From contig NZ_CP023049.2 in the NCBI RefSeq assembly GCF_002285635.2, positions 2,232,001 to 2,296,000 of the forward strand: a stretch of 64,000 nucleotides of DNA. Reading direction: 5' to 3'. Below are positions 33,131 through 42,061 of the stretch, piece by piece; positions within the stretch are counted from its first letter, which is position 1; each line of letters opens with the position of its first letter. This DNA is from Chryseobacterium piperi (GTDB lineage Bacteria; Bacteroidota; Bacteroidia; Flavobacteriales; Weeksellaceae). The translations under genes and the position numbers were made by a program. Under the pieces are notes generated by a model. It searched no databases and had not been told where the DNA came from. It saw only the letters and a program-made list of their open reading frames with translations.

Positions 33131-34677
33131 AAAGAGGCTGTCTCAAAAGGACAGTCTCTTTTTAGTATTTCATTGAAAAAAGATTTCGATATTTTGAATA
33201 AAAAAAATATCTTGGAAAAAAGAAGATATAAGTCAAAAAAGCAGTCTGTTTTAGGCTGCTTTTGACATTTTCTTTAGATTGTGGGCAATTGCGAGTATGC
33301 CGATTTCTACCTCGACTTTATTTTTTCCCCGAAGCATGAATCGTTTAAAATTTTTGTTGTGTTTGAGCTCTGCAAAAACAGGTTCAACATCATGGCATCT
33401 TTGTTTTCTGAGTTTGATGCCCTTGCTGGTATTAAGAAGTTTGAAAACCTTTTCTCTGATTTTTGCCAATTTAGGATTGTTTTGTGAAGTGGTTATTTGT
33501 CCCGATTTCTGATCTTTTCTGAAGTAATTATATTTAACATAAGCTTTTATTTTCTTAGATTTTAACAAGTTGTAATTTTCTTCTGAGCCATAACCAGCAT
33601 CAGCAACAAGCTCTTTGGGAGCTTTATGATAGCTTTCTTCAAAACCCAGTAAATGAGTCGCTAATGTTTTGGTGTCTGTTGGGTTGGGATGAATTGAATA
33701 ATGTAAAATGAATTGTCTATGGGTAGAAATTTGTAGATTGTAAGCGGGTTTTAGTTGTCCGTTTCGCATATGATCCTCCTTCATTCGCATAAAAGTAGCG
33801 TCTGTATCGGTTTTGGAATAGTAATTTCTATCTTCTAATAATTCTTGCTGTTTTTTATATTTCTCTAAATTATCTGCCCAGTTTTTCTTAGCATAATTCA
33901 GTTTCTGACGAACTTTTGAAGCTACTTTTTTATCTTTCAAAACTTCATTGATCTTTTCGATGGTTTGAGTTACTTTTTCAGAATCTACTTCTTTAAAATC
34001 AATACTTTCTGTATTTTCAAGCTCGTCTTTGGCAACTGTTTCTGCATAGTTCCAAAGCTCTTCTAATTGCTCTGCAATCCTTTCTTTGTGTTTTTTGACA
34101 GCTCTTCCCCAAACAAAAGTATAGCGATTGGCATTGGCTTCTATCTTGGTGCCATCTACAAAAGTGGTTTTCAGACTTACCAAACCTTCCTTTTCCAAAA
34201 GAAGAACAATTTGTGTGAAAATAGCTTTAATCTCACCTTTCAATCGTTCACTACGGAACCTGTTTAAGGTGTTATGATCGGGACGGCTCATTGCAGAGAG
34301 CCACATAAAATGGATGTTTTCTTTCAAGGCCTGCTCCATTTTGCGGCTTGAATAGATATTGCTTAAATAGCCATAAATCAAAACTTTCAAAAGCATTTTT
34401 GGGTGGTAGCAAGATGTTCCGCCAGGTTTGTAGGTTTTAATTAAGCTTTTGATATCCAAGCCATCAATAATGTTTGAAACAATTTTCACAGGATGTCGCT
34501 CATCAATCAACTCCGATAAATTGGGAGGAAAAAGCAGATTTTCTTTGGGGGTGTAATCTTTAAAGACTACTTTTGACGTACTTAACACAATGCAAATTAA
34601 TCAATTTGCAACTATTAGGAAAGCGAAAGCTTTCCTTTTTGCATAAAAAAGGCTATCTCTTTTGAGACAGCCTCTTT
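33131..34677. mobile_element. IS1182-family insertion sequence, intact
   Basis: The element of about 1.55 kb is bounded by matching terminal repeats: AAAGAGGCTGTCTCAAAAG at 33131-33149 and its inverse CTTTTGAGACAGCCTCTTT at 34659-34677. It holds one transposase gene on the minus strand. Each end also folds on itself (for example GAGGCTGTC/GACAGTCTC at the left), so both ends may block read-through. I find no clear target duplication outside the ends. Confidence 0.9.
33251..34588 (-). CDS. IS1182 family DDE transposase
   Basis: A complete 445-residue transposase, starting on GTG. The N-terminal helix-turn-helix region (CYHPKMLLKVLIYGYLSNIYSSRKM) is followed by the RNase H-fold DDE residues: TTFVDGTKIEANANRY (first Asp), LVADAGYGSEENY (second Asp) and DVEPVFAELKHN (Glu). 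No stop or frameshift is visible, so it may be active. The N-terminus could begin a few codons later; the GTG choice gives the usual FKDYTPKENLLFPP start. Confidence 0.93.
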   Translation of the reverse strand: MLSTSKVVFKDYTPKENLLFPPNLSELIDERHPVKIVSNIIDGLDIKSLIKTYKPGGTSCYHPKMLLKVLIYGYLSNIYSSRKMEQALKENIHFMWLSAMSRPDHNTLNRFRSERLKGEIKAIFTQIVLLLEKEGLVSLKTTFVDGTKIEANANRYTFVWGRAVKKHKERIAEQLEELWNYAETVAKDELENTESIDFKEVDSEKVTQTIEKINEVLKDKKVASKVRQKLNYAKKNWADNLEKYKKQQELLEDRNYYSKTDTDATFMRMKEDHMRNGQLKPAYNLQISTHRQFILHYSIHPNPTDTKTLATHLLGFEESYHKAPKELVADAGYGSEENYNLLKSKKIKAYVKYNYFRKDQKSGQITTSQNNPKLAKIREKVFKLLNTSKGIKLRKQRCHDVEPVFAELKHNKNFKRFMLRGKNKVEVEIGILAIAHNLKKMSKAA

Positions 34678-34686
34678 GTATTCATA

Positions 34687-35064
34687 TTATTTAAAGAATT
34701 TCCATTTGGGAATAATAGCGAGCATTCCGAATCCTGTAAACAGGAAAAGGTTGGTCACATCTGTATATAAGAAGGTAGACAGGTAATAGCTATGCATAAA
34801 GAAGTGCAAAACCAATAATACCGGAAACGTAAAGATTCCAATTTTCTTATAAAAAAACATTAAGACAAGACTGAGCATCATCAGGATATCTATAGAAAAA
34901 ATAACATAAAAATACCACCTCGGAATATTAAGGTAATCATGTTGCAGATATTCATCTACATCAATTCCCAACCCCATGATTGTAAATAACATCAGAGATG
35001 CAAATGCTAAAATAAAACCCCATCCTTTCTTTGGATCTTCATCAAAGTAACTGTATTCTTCCAT
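34687..35064 (-). CDS. Hypothetical four-helix membrane protein
   Basis: A 125-residue protein with an acidic N-terminus (MEEYSYFDEDPKKGW) and about four hydrophobic segments starting near residues 15, 49, 72 and 98, ending in positively charged KWKFFK. No family recognised. The IS1182 element begins 10 bp after its stop codon and does not interrupt it. Confidence 0.7.
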   Translation of the reverse strand: MEEYSYFDEDPKKGWGFILAFASLMLFTIMGLGIDVDEYLQHDYLNIPRWYFYVIFSIDILMMLSLVLMFFYKKIGIFTFPVLLVLHFFMHSYYLSTFLYTDVTNLFLFTGFGMLAIIPKWKFFK

Positions 35065-35077
35065 AGCTACAAAAATA

Positions 35078-35107
35078 AAGAACTTATGAGTAATTTCATA
35101 AGTTCTT
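35078..35107 (-). terminator. Terminator of the Lrp/AsnC gene
   Basis: AAGAACTTATGA and TCATAAGTTCTT form a 12-bp stem; on the minus strand the tail is TTATTTTTG. Confidence 0.8.
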
Positions 35108-35132
35108 CTATAAATATTCGTTTACAATTTGA

Positions 35133-35603
35133 TTAGATAGAAATAGCGTTGATCAATCTATTTTTATCGCTTAAGTATTCTTCCATAGAGATCATACTTT
35201 CAGTTCTCATTACATCCTGAATATCGTCTATTTGATAGATGATTCTCTTTGCGTCATCAGTATTCTTCGCTCTTACTTTACAGAAAATATTGTATTTTCC
35301 AGAAATCACACTCGCTTCAATTACATTAGGAATTGTTGATAATTCCTTCAATACTTCTTGAGTACGGTTTGATTTAGTTAAAAGAATTCCAATGAAGGCT
35401 GTAAAGTGATAGTCCAACTTACCATAATCGATATTAAGGGATGATCCCAAAATAATACCTGCATCTTCCATTTTTTTCACTCTTACGTGAATTGTCCCTG
35501 CAGAAACATCCATCTGCTTAGCAATTTCAGTAAAAGGCATTCTTGTGTTTTCTACTAAGAAATCAAGAATCTTTTTGTCTATTTCGTCCAGTTGATAGTT
35601 CAT
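35133..35603 (-). CDS. Lrp/AsnC family transcriptional regulator
   Basis: A 156-residue protein with an N-terminal winged helix-turn-helix (LDEIDKKILDFLVENTRMPFTEIAKQMDVSAGTIHVRVKKM) and a C-terminal RAM ligand-binding domain (AFIGILLTKSNRTQEVLKEL, then VIEASVISGKYNIFCKVRAKN). Such regulators respond to amino acids. It is monocistronic and its target is not evident from the neighbours. Confidence 0.95.
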   Translation of the reverse strand: MNYQLDEIDKKILDFLVENTRMPFTEIAKQMDVSAGTIHVRVKKMEDAGIILGSSLNIDYGKLDYHFTAFIGILLTKSNRTQEVLKELSTIPNVIEASVISGKYNIFCKVRAKNTDDAKRIIYQIDDIQDVMRTESMISMEEYLSDKNRLINAISI

Positions 35604-35737
35604 ATTAGTTAAATTACAATTTTCTTAAAAAATCTATGTATTTTTTGCAAATTTATAAAAAATAATTTAACTAAAAAAATTATAACAAAGATTAACAATA
35701 ATTAACACAGATGATAAAAATCATTAAAATATTCAGA

Positions 35738-38700
35738 TTATTTAACCGATGATTTTACAGAATCTGTTTTTATTCGTTCATTTGCTACTGGTTGGTTTTT
35801 ATCTTTTTTCTTTCTTTTGAATAAAGAATTAAAGCTTTTACTCCAAACAACACCTCCTCCATAGGCCTGATTTGCAGATCCATTAGTCCCGACACCTAAT
35901 CCCGATCCTACTCCACCAATATTTGAAGGCTTAGAGTAACCTCTTAGGATTAAACTACCGTCATTCTTTTTAGAGATATCGTATTCTATGGATCCTTCAC
36001 CAGAAAGATAATTGGTTTCTGTATTTTCAGTTTTGGTTAATGGAATTCCCAGACCGGTCTTCACCTTGATACGCGGAGAAAGTGCAAAACTCACTCCGGC
36101 ATTAGCTCGATCTCCTACATTAGAGCTCTGATCTCCTTTTACATAATTTAAATCGATCTGGAACTCATTACTCATCGTATTTAAAACTGAACCCAGCTGT
36201 TTTAAAAGCATATTATATCCGGAAGATTCCGCTACTCCAGCAAAATCTACTCCCACCCCTCCCGTATTTGAAACATTAAAACTATTAAGTAGTAATACGG
36301 AACCAAACTGAAGTACTTTTTCTCCATCCTGACTCATTTTAGCCGCAAGAGTTTCTTTAACCTGGCTGGATACATCTAAAGCAGAAACACCAAGGTCTAT
36401 CTTCGGGTCAACAAGAGATTGCGTAATATTGGCCTGTAGCAATATACTTATCGGTTGAAGACTACCCATATTCAAATAGTCTCCCGCATTAGAAACCATT
36501 CTTACATAGTTTGCTGTAATATTTAGTGCAGGCTTCATGGCATCACCATCCCAACGGATACTACTGCCTTTTTCAATCTGGAAAGTCTTGTTAAGGATCG
36601 CTTTGGAGATAAAAGTTCCGTTATCTACCTTATACGTTCCGTTCATAGCAATATTCCCTTGTCTGCTCATCTGGAATTTTAGCCTGTCCGCCTCACCCTT
36701 TACCGTAATATTTCCTACATCATCTCCTACCAAAACATTTACAGTCGTTCCTTTATCAACATCCAGACTAAAGTCTATATTCATATTCGCTCCTGTCTTC
36801 TTCTTCTCTTCAAGCGTAATCAATCCGTCTTTTCCTTCTTTCAGGAATCTAAGCATCTTAAATTCCTCAACATTAGAAGTAGAACTCGAGTTAAAAGTAA
36901 ATGTACTTCCGTTAAGTGCCTTCATATTAGGTGTTGAAATACTTAAACCTGATACAGGACCATCCACATATAAATCTCCCTGTCCGTATACCCTTCCCCA
37001 GAATAAGTCAAAATCTTTCTGAGTCGTATTCAGCATAAGTAAATTATCTGCCCTCATTACGAGGTTGACCCCCATCGAAGAAAGTGTTTCAAACTGGATA
37101 GCTCCTGATATGTTTCCTTTAGAATTTGATCTTCCATCATGAACCTCAATACTATTAAGAATCGCTAAGCCTCTTGTTAAAGGTATTACAGTATCATCAA
37201 ACGAATAATCTACACCGGTAAACAGAAGCTTTAAACCAAATTCCTTTAAAGCAATGTCTCCACTGTAATCCAGATCTTTAAGAGTACCGCTAATCTTAAG
37301 ATCCCCGGTTGCTTTTCCTCTTAAATTTCCAAAGATGGTCTGTACAAATTGCTGCGCAAATGAAACATCAAATTCTCGCATGGCAGCTACAAGATCGATT
37401 TTCGGTGTAGCAGTATTATTATTTACGGTTCCTGTAACATGTAAATTATTATTTCCGATTACTCCTGCTGAAGTAACCTTAATATCTATATCATAAACAT
37501 TTAAAGAGAAACTGTTGGTAGCAGAAATGGTAAGATCTCCCATATCATTTCCGTTCATCTTGATATCATCGACAGTTAAGTCTATCAATGGCTGGAGCGT
37601 ACTCTTATCCATTCGTATCTTCACTGTTCCATTAGCCAGACCTTTAATATCCAGGGAATTTCCTCCGGACTGCATCTCTAATAGCTTTTCAATAGAAAAC
37701 TCATTAATCTCAGCATCTACATAAAAGTCTTTGGCTGATTTAAACGTAGACTCCTTAATGAACAAGACACTTTTATCGGAATAAATCTTAAGATTTCTAA
37801 TCTCAAAATCACTTGTTTTTTTCCTATAGGTAATGGAATGATCGAGCTCCGGACTTGTGTCCACAGCCCAGGTAACATCATTAAATTTCATCTCTGTTGG
37901 ATCAAATTTGAATACATAATCCCCCGAATCATTCGTAGATTGATTGACATTAATGGCATACTCTTTTAAGTTGTCATCCAATGCATCCTCAACACTGCCA
38001 TGTTTAAACTTAGTCGCCAGGTGTAAAACAGTATTATTCTCATTGCTTCCACTTAAAGTAAGCTCTTTAAGAATGTTTTTATTATATTCTACTTTACTTA
38101 TTCTGGCATATATCTGTTCATCGAGGTTAGCTGTATTTACCCGTACTATTACACTATCAACCATAGCGCTATCCCTGGTCATATTTTCATGTTCATTAAT
38201 TTTGTAAGCAGGATTTGCTTCAGCCAAAGCCTTATCGGCTTCGGCAATATCGACTTCCTTATTTATTATATACTTTAATGAAGCAGCCTCCACATTAAGG
38301 ATCAAATCGTTAGAATTCCCGTCATATTTTCCATCTACATAGGCACCCTGAGGTAACTTTAAATCCGGCATAAAATAACTAACCAACCCCTGCTGAACAT
38401 CAAAATTCATAATGAAGTTTTGATCTCTGTATAATTTTCTTGGTGGTGGCCCTACTAATATTCTTCCTAATCCGTTCTCCACCATTCCTGTAAGATCTGC
38501 CAGGTTATATTTACCGGAAATTTTTCCAGTAACAGCTCCCGGTGCATCGACAGAAATAACCCTTCTTCCATCTTCTATAAAAGTTTTAAGTTTTGCATTT
38601 GGAACAACATACTTTTGAGTTGTCGTGGCAAAATTGATATTGTTGGCTTCAACATCTACCGTCAGATCATTAATAGATGACATTGCCATCTTGCCGTTTA

Positions 38701-40546
38701 CCTGTCCGCTTACAATCTGGTTTCCGGGCTTATCTGTGAAATAATTCATATTCAGATAAGTCACATCTGCATTAACGTCCATGGCAATCCTTGAGGTACT
38801 GAAATCAATCAATCCTTTTACGGTAGCTTTTGCCTGTTCATCATTCACCGTGATGGTTCCATTATATTTTTTGTGATCCAATAAGCCATCTAAATAAAGA
38901 TTATTAATTTCTTTATTCATGATTTCAATGCTGGCAATCTGAGATTTTGTAGTCAGTCTCATGGTATTCACATCAAAACTTTGTCCGCTGATATCAAATT
39001 TTCCCGAAATCAAACCTACTGACTTATTTTTTGTGATGACCGATGTATTTAAGTCTTTTACCTCTACATAACCGGAATATTTAGGCAGGTTTGTACTATA
39101 GTCTGTCAGCGAAAGCTTAGTTATGGTAGCTTGTCCAATCCCTGTTATTAAGCTCCCATTCGGAATATAAACCTGATTAGGATTTACCCTTGCCGCTCCA
39201 TTATATTTTAACCGTCCGAAATCATCCGCAAAATTCTTCATTTTTCTGGAGATAAATGTAGGCATCATAGCTTTCAGATCCTTATAGGTAAAATCTGTGG
39301 AAAGACGATTGGTTTCTATTAAAAAATTTCCTTTCAGAAGATTATTCACCTTCATGGTATTGGTAGCAATATTCACCTCCGGGTTTCTGATAAGAAAGTT
39401 ATCCAAATGAAATTTATTCAAAGGACCTGTCATTTTCCCGGAAAGATTGAATGGCTTAAAGTTATCCCAATTGGTTACAAAATAACTGATGTCATAACCG
39501 CTAAGCTGGCTACCTTGCTCAATATTCATGTCCCAGCGTACTTTATCAGCAAAATCTGCCCATGAACCATGGTTCAGATTAAATTTAATATTTCCTTGTA
39601 AAAGGCTATGGTCCGTATTGAATGTTAAATCTTTAAGGGAAAGAAAATCCTCAGTCATCGACAGTTCCGTAGAGAAAGTATCTACTAAATGAGATTTACC
39701 CCATCTTGTAGTGACGAAGGAAAAATTATTAATTAATGCTGAGATATCAGCGCCATTAATCTTAACATTGGGAGCTTTTAAATTTACCTTGGTAGCGGTT
39801 AACCATTTCCCCGCTTCTCCGGGTGAGTTTTGATTAACGATAGAAACTTTGGAATCAATGATCTGTACGCGAGAGTTTAGCTGAAAAGGAGGCTTTTTAG
39901 GATCTCTCTTTTTGCCATTATCAAATAATTGTGTGAATCGGATAAAGTTAGAAATACTATCTCCTTTATAAGTAATTACTTTAACATCCGCGTTCACCAT
40001 TGTGAGTGAATTAAAGCTCAATGAATTACTTTTTCCTGAAATGGCTCCCACAGCAAGTGATATCCAATCGGAATTGGCCCTGAACACTCTTGCCTTAATA
40101 AACTCAAAGCCTTTGTAATCTTTAACTCTCAGCCCTCTGATCGTAACGTTTCCAAAATAATTGACCTCCACACTTTCGGTGGACATATCTGCTTTAAAAT
40201 CTTTATTGACAATCTGTAATGCCTGATCGGCTGCCCACTGTTTTGTAACAGGAAGGTTAATAATCACAATAACAGCCACAACAAGAGAAAATCCTAACCA
40301 GAATAAAATCAACAAAAGTTTTGCCCACCAGGAATAACTGGTAACATCCTTCGCAGCCTGTTTTCCAAACTCATGAGCCGTTTCTACAGGATGCTGAATA
40401 GCATCTGAAGCTAATTCTGACGCTTCCTTCACCGTATCCTTTACCCTTCCTTCAACATTTTCAACAGCTTTCTGAACCTGATCACCTAAGTTGTCAGCTA
40501 CAGATTTTTTATTCTCATTTTCGTTATTATTCTCTAACTTTGCCAT
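35738..40546 (-). CDS. tamB: Translocation and assembly module protein TamB (DUF490)
   Basis: This 1602-residue protein has one membrane anchor (about residues 76-96, LLLILFWLGFSLVVAVIVIINLP) and a very long periplasmic stretch of repetitive beta strands, ending in the conserved C-terminal DUF490 domain (GGVGVDFAGVAESSG, then LDVSSQVKETLAAKM upstream). TamB-like proteins bridge inner and outer membranes and move phospholipids or assist outer-membrane assembly. The N-terminus before the anchor is a hydrophilic helical stretch of about 70 residues unlike that of E. coli TamB. The ATG at 40546 gives MAKLENNN; a longer frame from 40627 runs through tsaD and is rejected. Confidence 0.9.
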   Translation of the reverse strand: MAKLENNNENENKKSVADNLGDQVQKAVENVEGRVKDTVKEASELASDAIQHPVETAHEFGKQAAKDVTSYSWWAKLLLILFWLGFSLVVAVIVIINLPVTKQWAADQALQIVNKDFKADMSTESVEVNYFGNVTIRGLRVKDYKGFEFIKARVFRANSDWISLAVGAISGKSNSLSFNSLTMVNADVKVITYKGDSISNFIRFTQLFDNGKKRDPKKPPFQLNSRVQIIDSKVSIVNQNSPGEAGKWLTATKVNLKAPNVKINGADISALINNFSFVTTRWGKSHLVDTFSTELSMTEDFLSLKDLTFNTDHSLLQGNIKFNLNHGSWADFADKVRWDMNIEQGSQLSGYDISYFVTNWDNFKPFNLSGKMTGPLNKFHLDNFLIRNPEVNIATNTMKVNNLLKGNFLIETNRLSTDFTYKDLKAMMPTFISRKMKNFADDFGRLKYNGAARVNPNQVYIPNGSLITGIGQATITKLSLTDYSTNLPKYSGYVEVKDLNTSVITKNKSVGLISGKFDISGQSFDVNTMRLTTKSQIASIEIMNKEINNLYLDGLLDHKKYNGTITVNDEQAKATVKGLIDFSTSRIAMDVNADVTYLNMNYFTDKPGNQIVSGQVNGKMAMSSINDLTVDVEANNINFATTTQKYVVPNAKLKTFIEDGRRVISVDAPGAVTGKISGKYNLADLTGMVENGLGRILVGPPPRKLYRDQNFIMNFDVQQGLVSYFMPDLKLPQGAYVDGKYDGNSNDLILNVEAASLKYIINKEVDIAEADKALAEANPAYKINEHENMTRDSAMVDSVIVRVNTANLDEQIYARISKVEYNKNILKELTLSGSNENNTVLHLATKFKHGSVEDALDDNLKEYAINVNQSTNDSGDYVFKFDPTEMKFNDVTWAVDTSPELDHSITYRKKTSDFEIRNLKIYSDKSVLFIKESTFKSAKDFYVDAEINEFSIEKLLEMQSGGNSLDIKGLANGTVKIRMDKSTLQPLIDLTVDDIKMNGNDMGDLTISATNSFSLNVYDIDIKVTSAGVIGNNNLHVTGTVNNNTATPKIDLVAAMREFDVSFAQQFVQTIFGNLRGKATGDLKISGTLKDLDYSGDIALKEFGLKLLFTGVDYSFDDTVIPLTRGLAILNSIEVHDGRSNSKGNISGAIQFETLSSMGVNLVMRADNLLMLNTTQKDFDLFWGRVYGQGDLYVDGPVSGLSISTPNMKALNGSTFTFNSSSTSNVEEFKMLRFLKEGKDGLITLEEKKKTGANMNIDFSLDVDKGTTVNVLVGDDVGNITVKGEADRLKFQMSRQGNIAMNGTYKVDNGTFISKAILNKTFQIEKGSSIRWDGDAMKPALNITANYVRMVSNAGDYLNMGSLQPISILLQANITQSLVDPKIDLGVSALDVSSQVKETLAAKMSQDGEKVLQFGSVLLLNSFNVSNTGGVGVDFAGVAESSGYNMLLKQLGSVLNTMSNEFQIDLNYVKGDQSSNVGDRANAGVSFALSPRIKVKTGLGIPLTKTENTETNYLSGEGSIEYDISKKNDGSLILRGYSKPSNIGGVGSGLGVGTNGSANQAYGGGVVWSKSFNSLFKRKKKDKNQPVANERIKTDSVKSSVK
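40535..40542 (+). promoter_or_regulatory. -7 promoter element of tsaD, inside the tamB start
   Basis: TAACTTTG fits TAnnTTTG and lies within codons 2-4 of tamB on the opposite strand. Transcription should begin around 40548, only a few bases before the tsaD ATG at 40551. Confidence 0.5.
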
Positions 40547-40550
40547 TATT

Positions 40551-41567
40551 ATGAGCGAGTCTATAATTTTAGGTATCGAGTCGTCTTGTGACGACACATC
40601 AGCAGCTATCATCAGGGGAAATACCATTCTCTCTAATATCGCTGCAAATCAGGCAATTCACAAAGAATATGGTGGTGTAGTTCCTGAATTGGCTTCAAGA
40701 GCCCATCAGCAAAACATCATCCCCGTTGTTGAAAAATCTCTGACCCAAGCAAATATACAACAAAATGCGATTTCTGCTATAGGATTTACACGTGGACCAG
40801 GACTTTTAGGTTCTCTTCTTGTAGGAACATCCTTTGCTAAGTCGCTGGCTATGAGTTTAGACGTTCCTTTAATCGAGGTAAACCATCTCCAGGCACACAT
40901 TTTAGCCCATTTTATTGACGATGCAAATCCTATGCCGCCCAAATTTCCATTTTTATGCCTTACCGTAAGTGGTGGCCATACTATGATTGTGTTGGTAAAA
41001 GACTATTTCGACATGGAAATCATCGGTAAAACTACGGATGATGCAGCAGGAGAAGCATTTGATAAAATAGGAAAAATTTTCGATCTCGATTATCCTGCAG
41101 GTCCTATCATCGACAAACTGGCTAAAGAAGGAAATCCAAATGCCTTTGCATTCAATAAACCGAAGTTGGAAAACTACAACTATTCTTTCAGTGGAATCAA
41201 AACTTCTGTACTGTATTTCATTCAAAAAGAAGTAAAGAAAAAACCTGATTTCATTAAGGAAAACCTCAACGATCTATGTGCTTCTGTTCAAAAGTCTATT
41301 ATTGAGATTTTAATGAACAAACTTGAAAAAGCAGCAAAAGAATTAAACATCAAAGAAGTGGCTATTGCCGGTGGCGTGTCCGCTAATTCAGCATTGCGAA
41401 AAGTAATGCAGGACAACCATGAAAGACTGGGCTGGAATATTTATATTCCAAAATTTGAATACACCACTGATAACGCTGCAATGATTGCCATGGTAGCCCA
41501 ACTAAAATTTGAAAGAGGAGAGTTTACGGATTTAAGAACTAGCGCTACTTCGAAGTATGATTTATAG
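40551..41567 (+). CDS. tsaD: tRNA N6-adenosine threonylcarbamoyltransferase TsaD
   Basis: A 338-residue member of the TsaD/Kae1 family, with GIESSCDDTSAAI at the start, metal-binding His112 and His116 in NHLQAHILAHF, CLTVSGGHTMIVLV, and AIAGGVSANSALRK near the end. It transfers threonylcarbamoyl to A37 of ANN-decoding tRNAs and is essential in most bacteria. The start at 40551 gives MSESIILGIESS, the family norm; upstream ORF extension would overlap tamB. Its start codon is 4 bp from that of divergent tamB. Confidence 0.96.
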   Translation: MSESIILGIESSCDDTSAAIIRGNTILSNIAANQAIHKEYGGVVPELASRAHQQNIIPVVEKSLTQANIQQNAISAIGFTRGPGLLGSLLVGTSFAKSLAMSLDVPLIEVNHLQAHILAHFIDDANPMPPKFPFLCLTVSGGHTMIVLVKDYFDMEIIGKTTDDAAGEAFDKIGKIFDLDYPAGPIIDKLAKEGNPNAFAFNKPKLENYNYSFSGIKTSVLYFIQKEVKKKPDFIKENLNDLCASVQKSIIEILMNKLEKAAKELNIKEVAIAGGVSANSALRKVMQDNHERLGWNIYIPKFEYTTDNAAMIAMVAQLKFERGEFTDLRTSATSKYDL

Positions 41568-41572
41568 AATAC

Positions 41573-41615
41573 ACTAAAAGCAAAAAGGCTAAAAAGCTGA
41601 ATTGCTAAATTGCAC
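41573..41615. repeat. Left inverted arm of the four-helix-bundle cassette
   Basis: AGCAAAAAGGCTAAAAAGCT followed by GAATTGCTAAATTGC. It starts 6 bp after the tsaD stop. The reverse complement of 42007-42046 reads similarly (AGCAAAAAGGCAAAAGGGC), and both resemble the arms of the repeat copies at 7.9, 15.0 and 25.2 kb. Confidence 0.65.
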
Positions 41616-41641
41616 AGAGATAAACAAAATGATGAAAAAAA

Positions 41642-42007
41642 ATGCATACTTTCTATTTTGAAAAACTGGTTGTCTGGAATAATGCTAGAATATTGGTTAA
41701 GGAAATTTATATGATTACCGGTACCTTTCCTGATGATGAAAGATTTGGAATTACCAATCAGATCCGGAGGGCAAGTACTAGCATAACAGCAAATATTGCA
41801 GAAGGAATGTCTAGACAAACTGACAAAGAAAAATCACGGTTTATAAATATCTCATTTAGTAGCTGTATTGAAGTCATCAATTTTCTAATTATTTCAAATG
41901 ATTTAGGTTTTTTAGATGACAGGAATTATGAGCAATTACGAATGAGAACAGAAAGCATTTCAAATCAACTTAATGCTTTACATAAAATATTAAATAAAAT
42001 AGTATAA
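41642..42007 (+). CDS. Four-helix-bundle protein (S23 / 23S rRNA intervening-sequence family)
   Basis: A 121-residue protein with four amphipathic helices. The family motifs are FEKLVVWNNARILVKEIY, RFGITNQIRRASTSITANIAEGMSR and the helix FINISFSSCIEVINFL. Relatives are encoded in intervening sequences of 23S rRNA in some bacteria and, in the bAvd branch, accompany diversity-generating retroelements. No reverse transcriptase or variable repeat is near. The gene is enclosed by an imperfect inverted repeat and lies between two unrelated housekeeping genes, which suggests a small mobile or formerly mobile unit. The function is not known. Confidence 0.9.
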   Translation: MHTFYFEKLVVWNNARILVKEIYMITGTFPDDERFGITNQIRRASTSITANIAEGMSRQTDKEKSRFINISFSSCIEVINFLIISNDLGFLDDRNYEQLRMRTESISNQLNALHKILNKIV

Positions 42008-42048
42008 GCTATTTAGCAAATTTGCCCTTTTGCCTTTTTGCTATTTCA
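42007..42048. repeat. Right inverted arm of the four-helix-bundle cassette
   Basis: GCTATTTAGCAAATTTGCCC then TTTTGCCTTTTTGCTATTTC mirrors the left arm at 41573-41615. It begins at the stop codon of the four-helix gene and ends about 14 bp before the rsmE start. Confidence 0.65.
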
Positions 42049-42061
42049 TTTTAAACACGTT

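Noticed and set aside
36537..37022. Plus-strand ORFs inside tamB
   Set aside because: They are antisense shadows of a strongly coding minus-strand gene and resemble no protein family.
41642..42007. Diversity-generating retroelement accessory (Avd)
   Set aside because: No reverse transcriptase, template or variable repeat lies in the window; the protein fits the general four-helix-bundle family.
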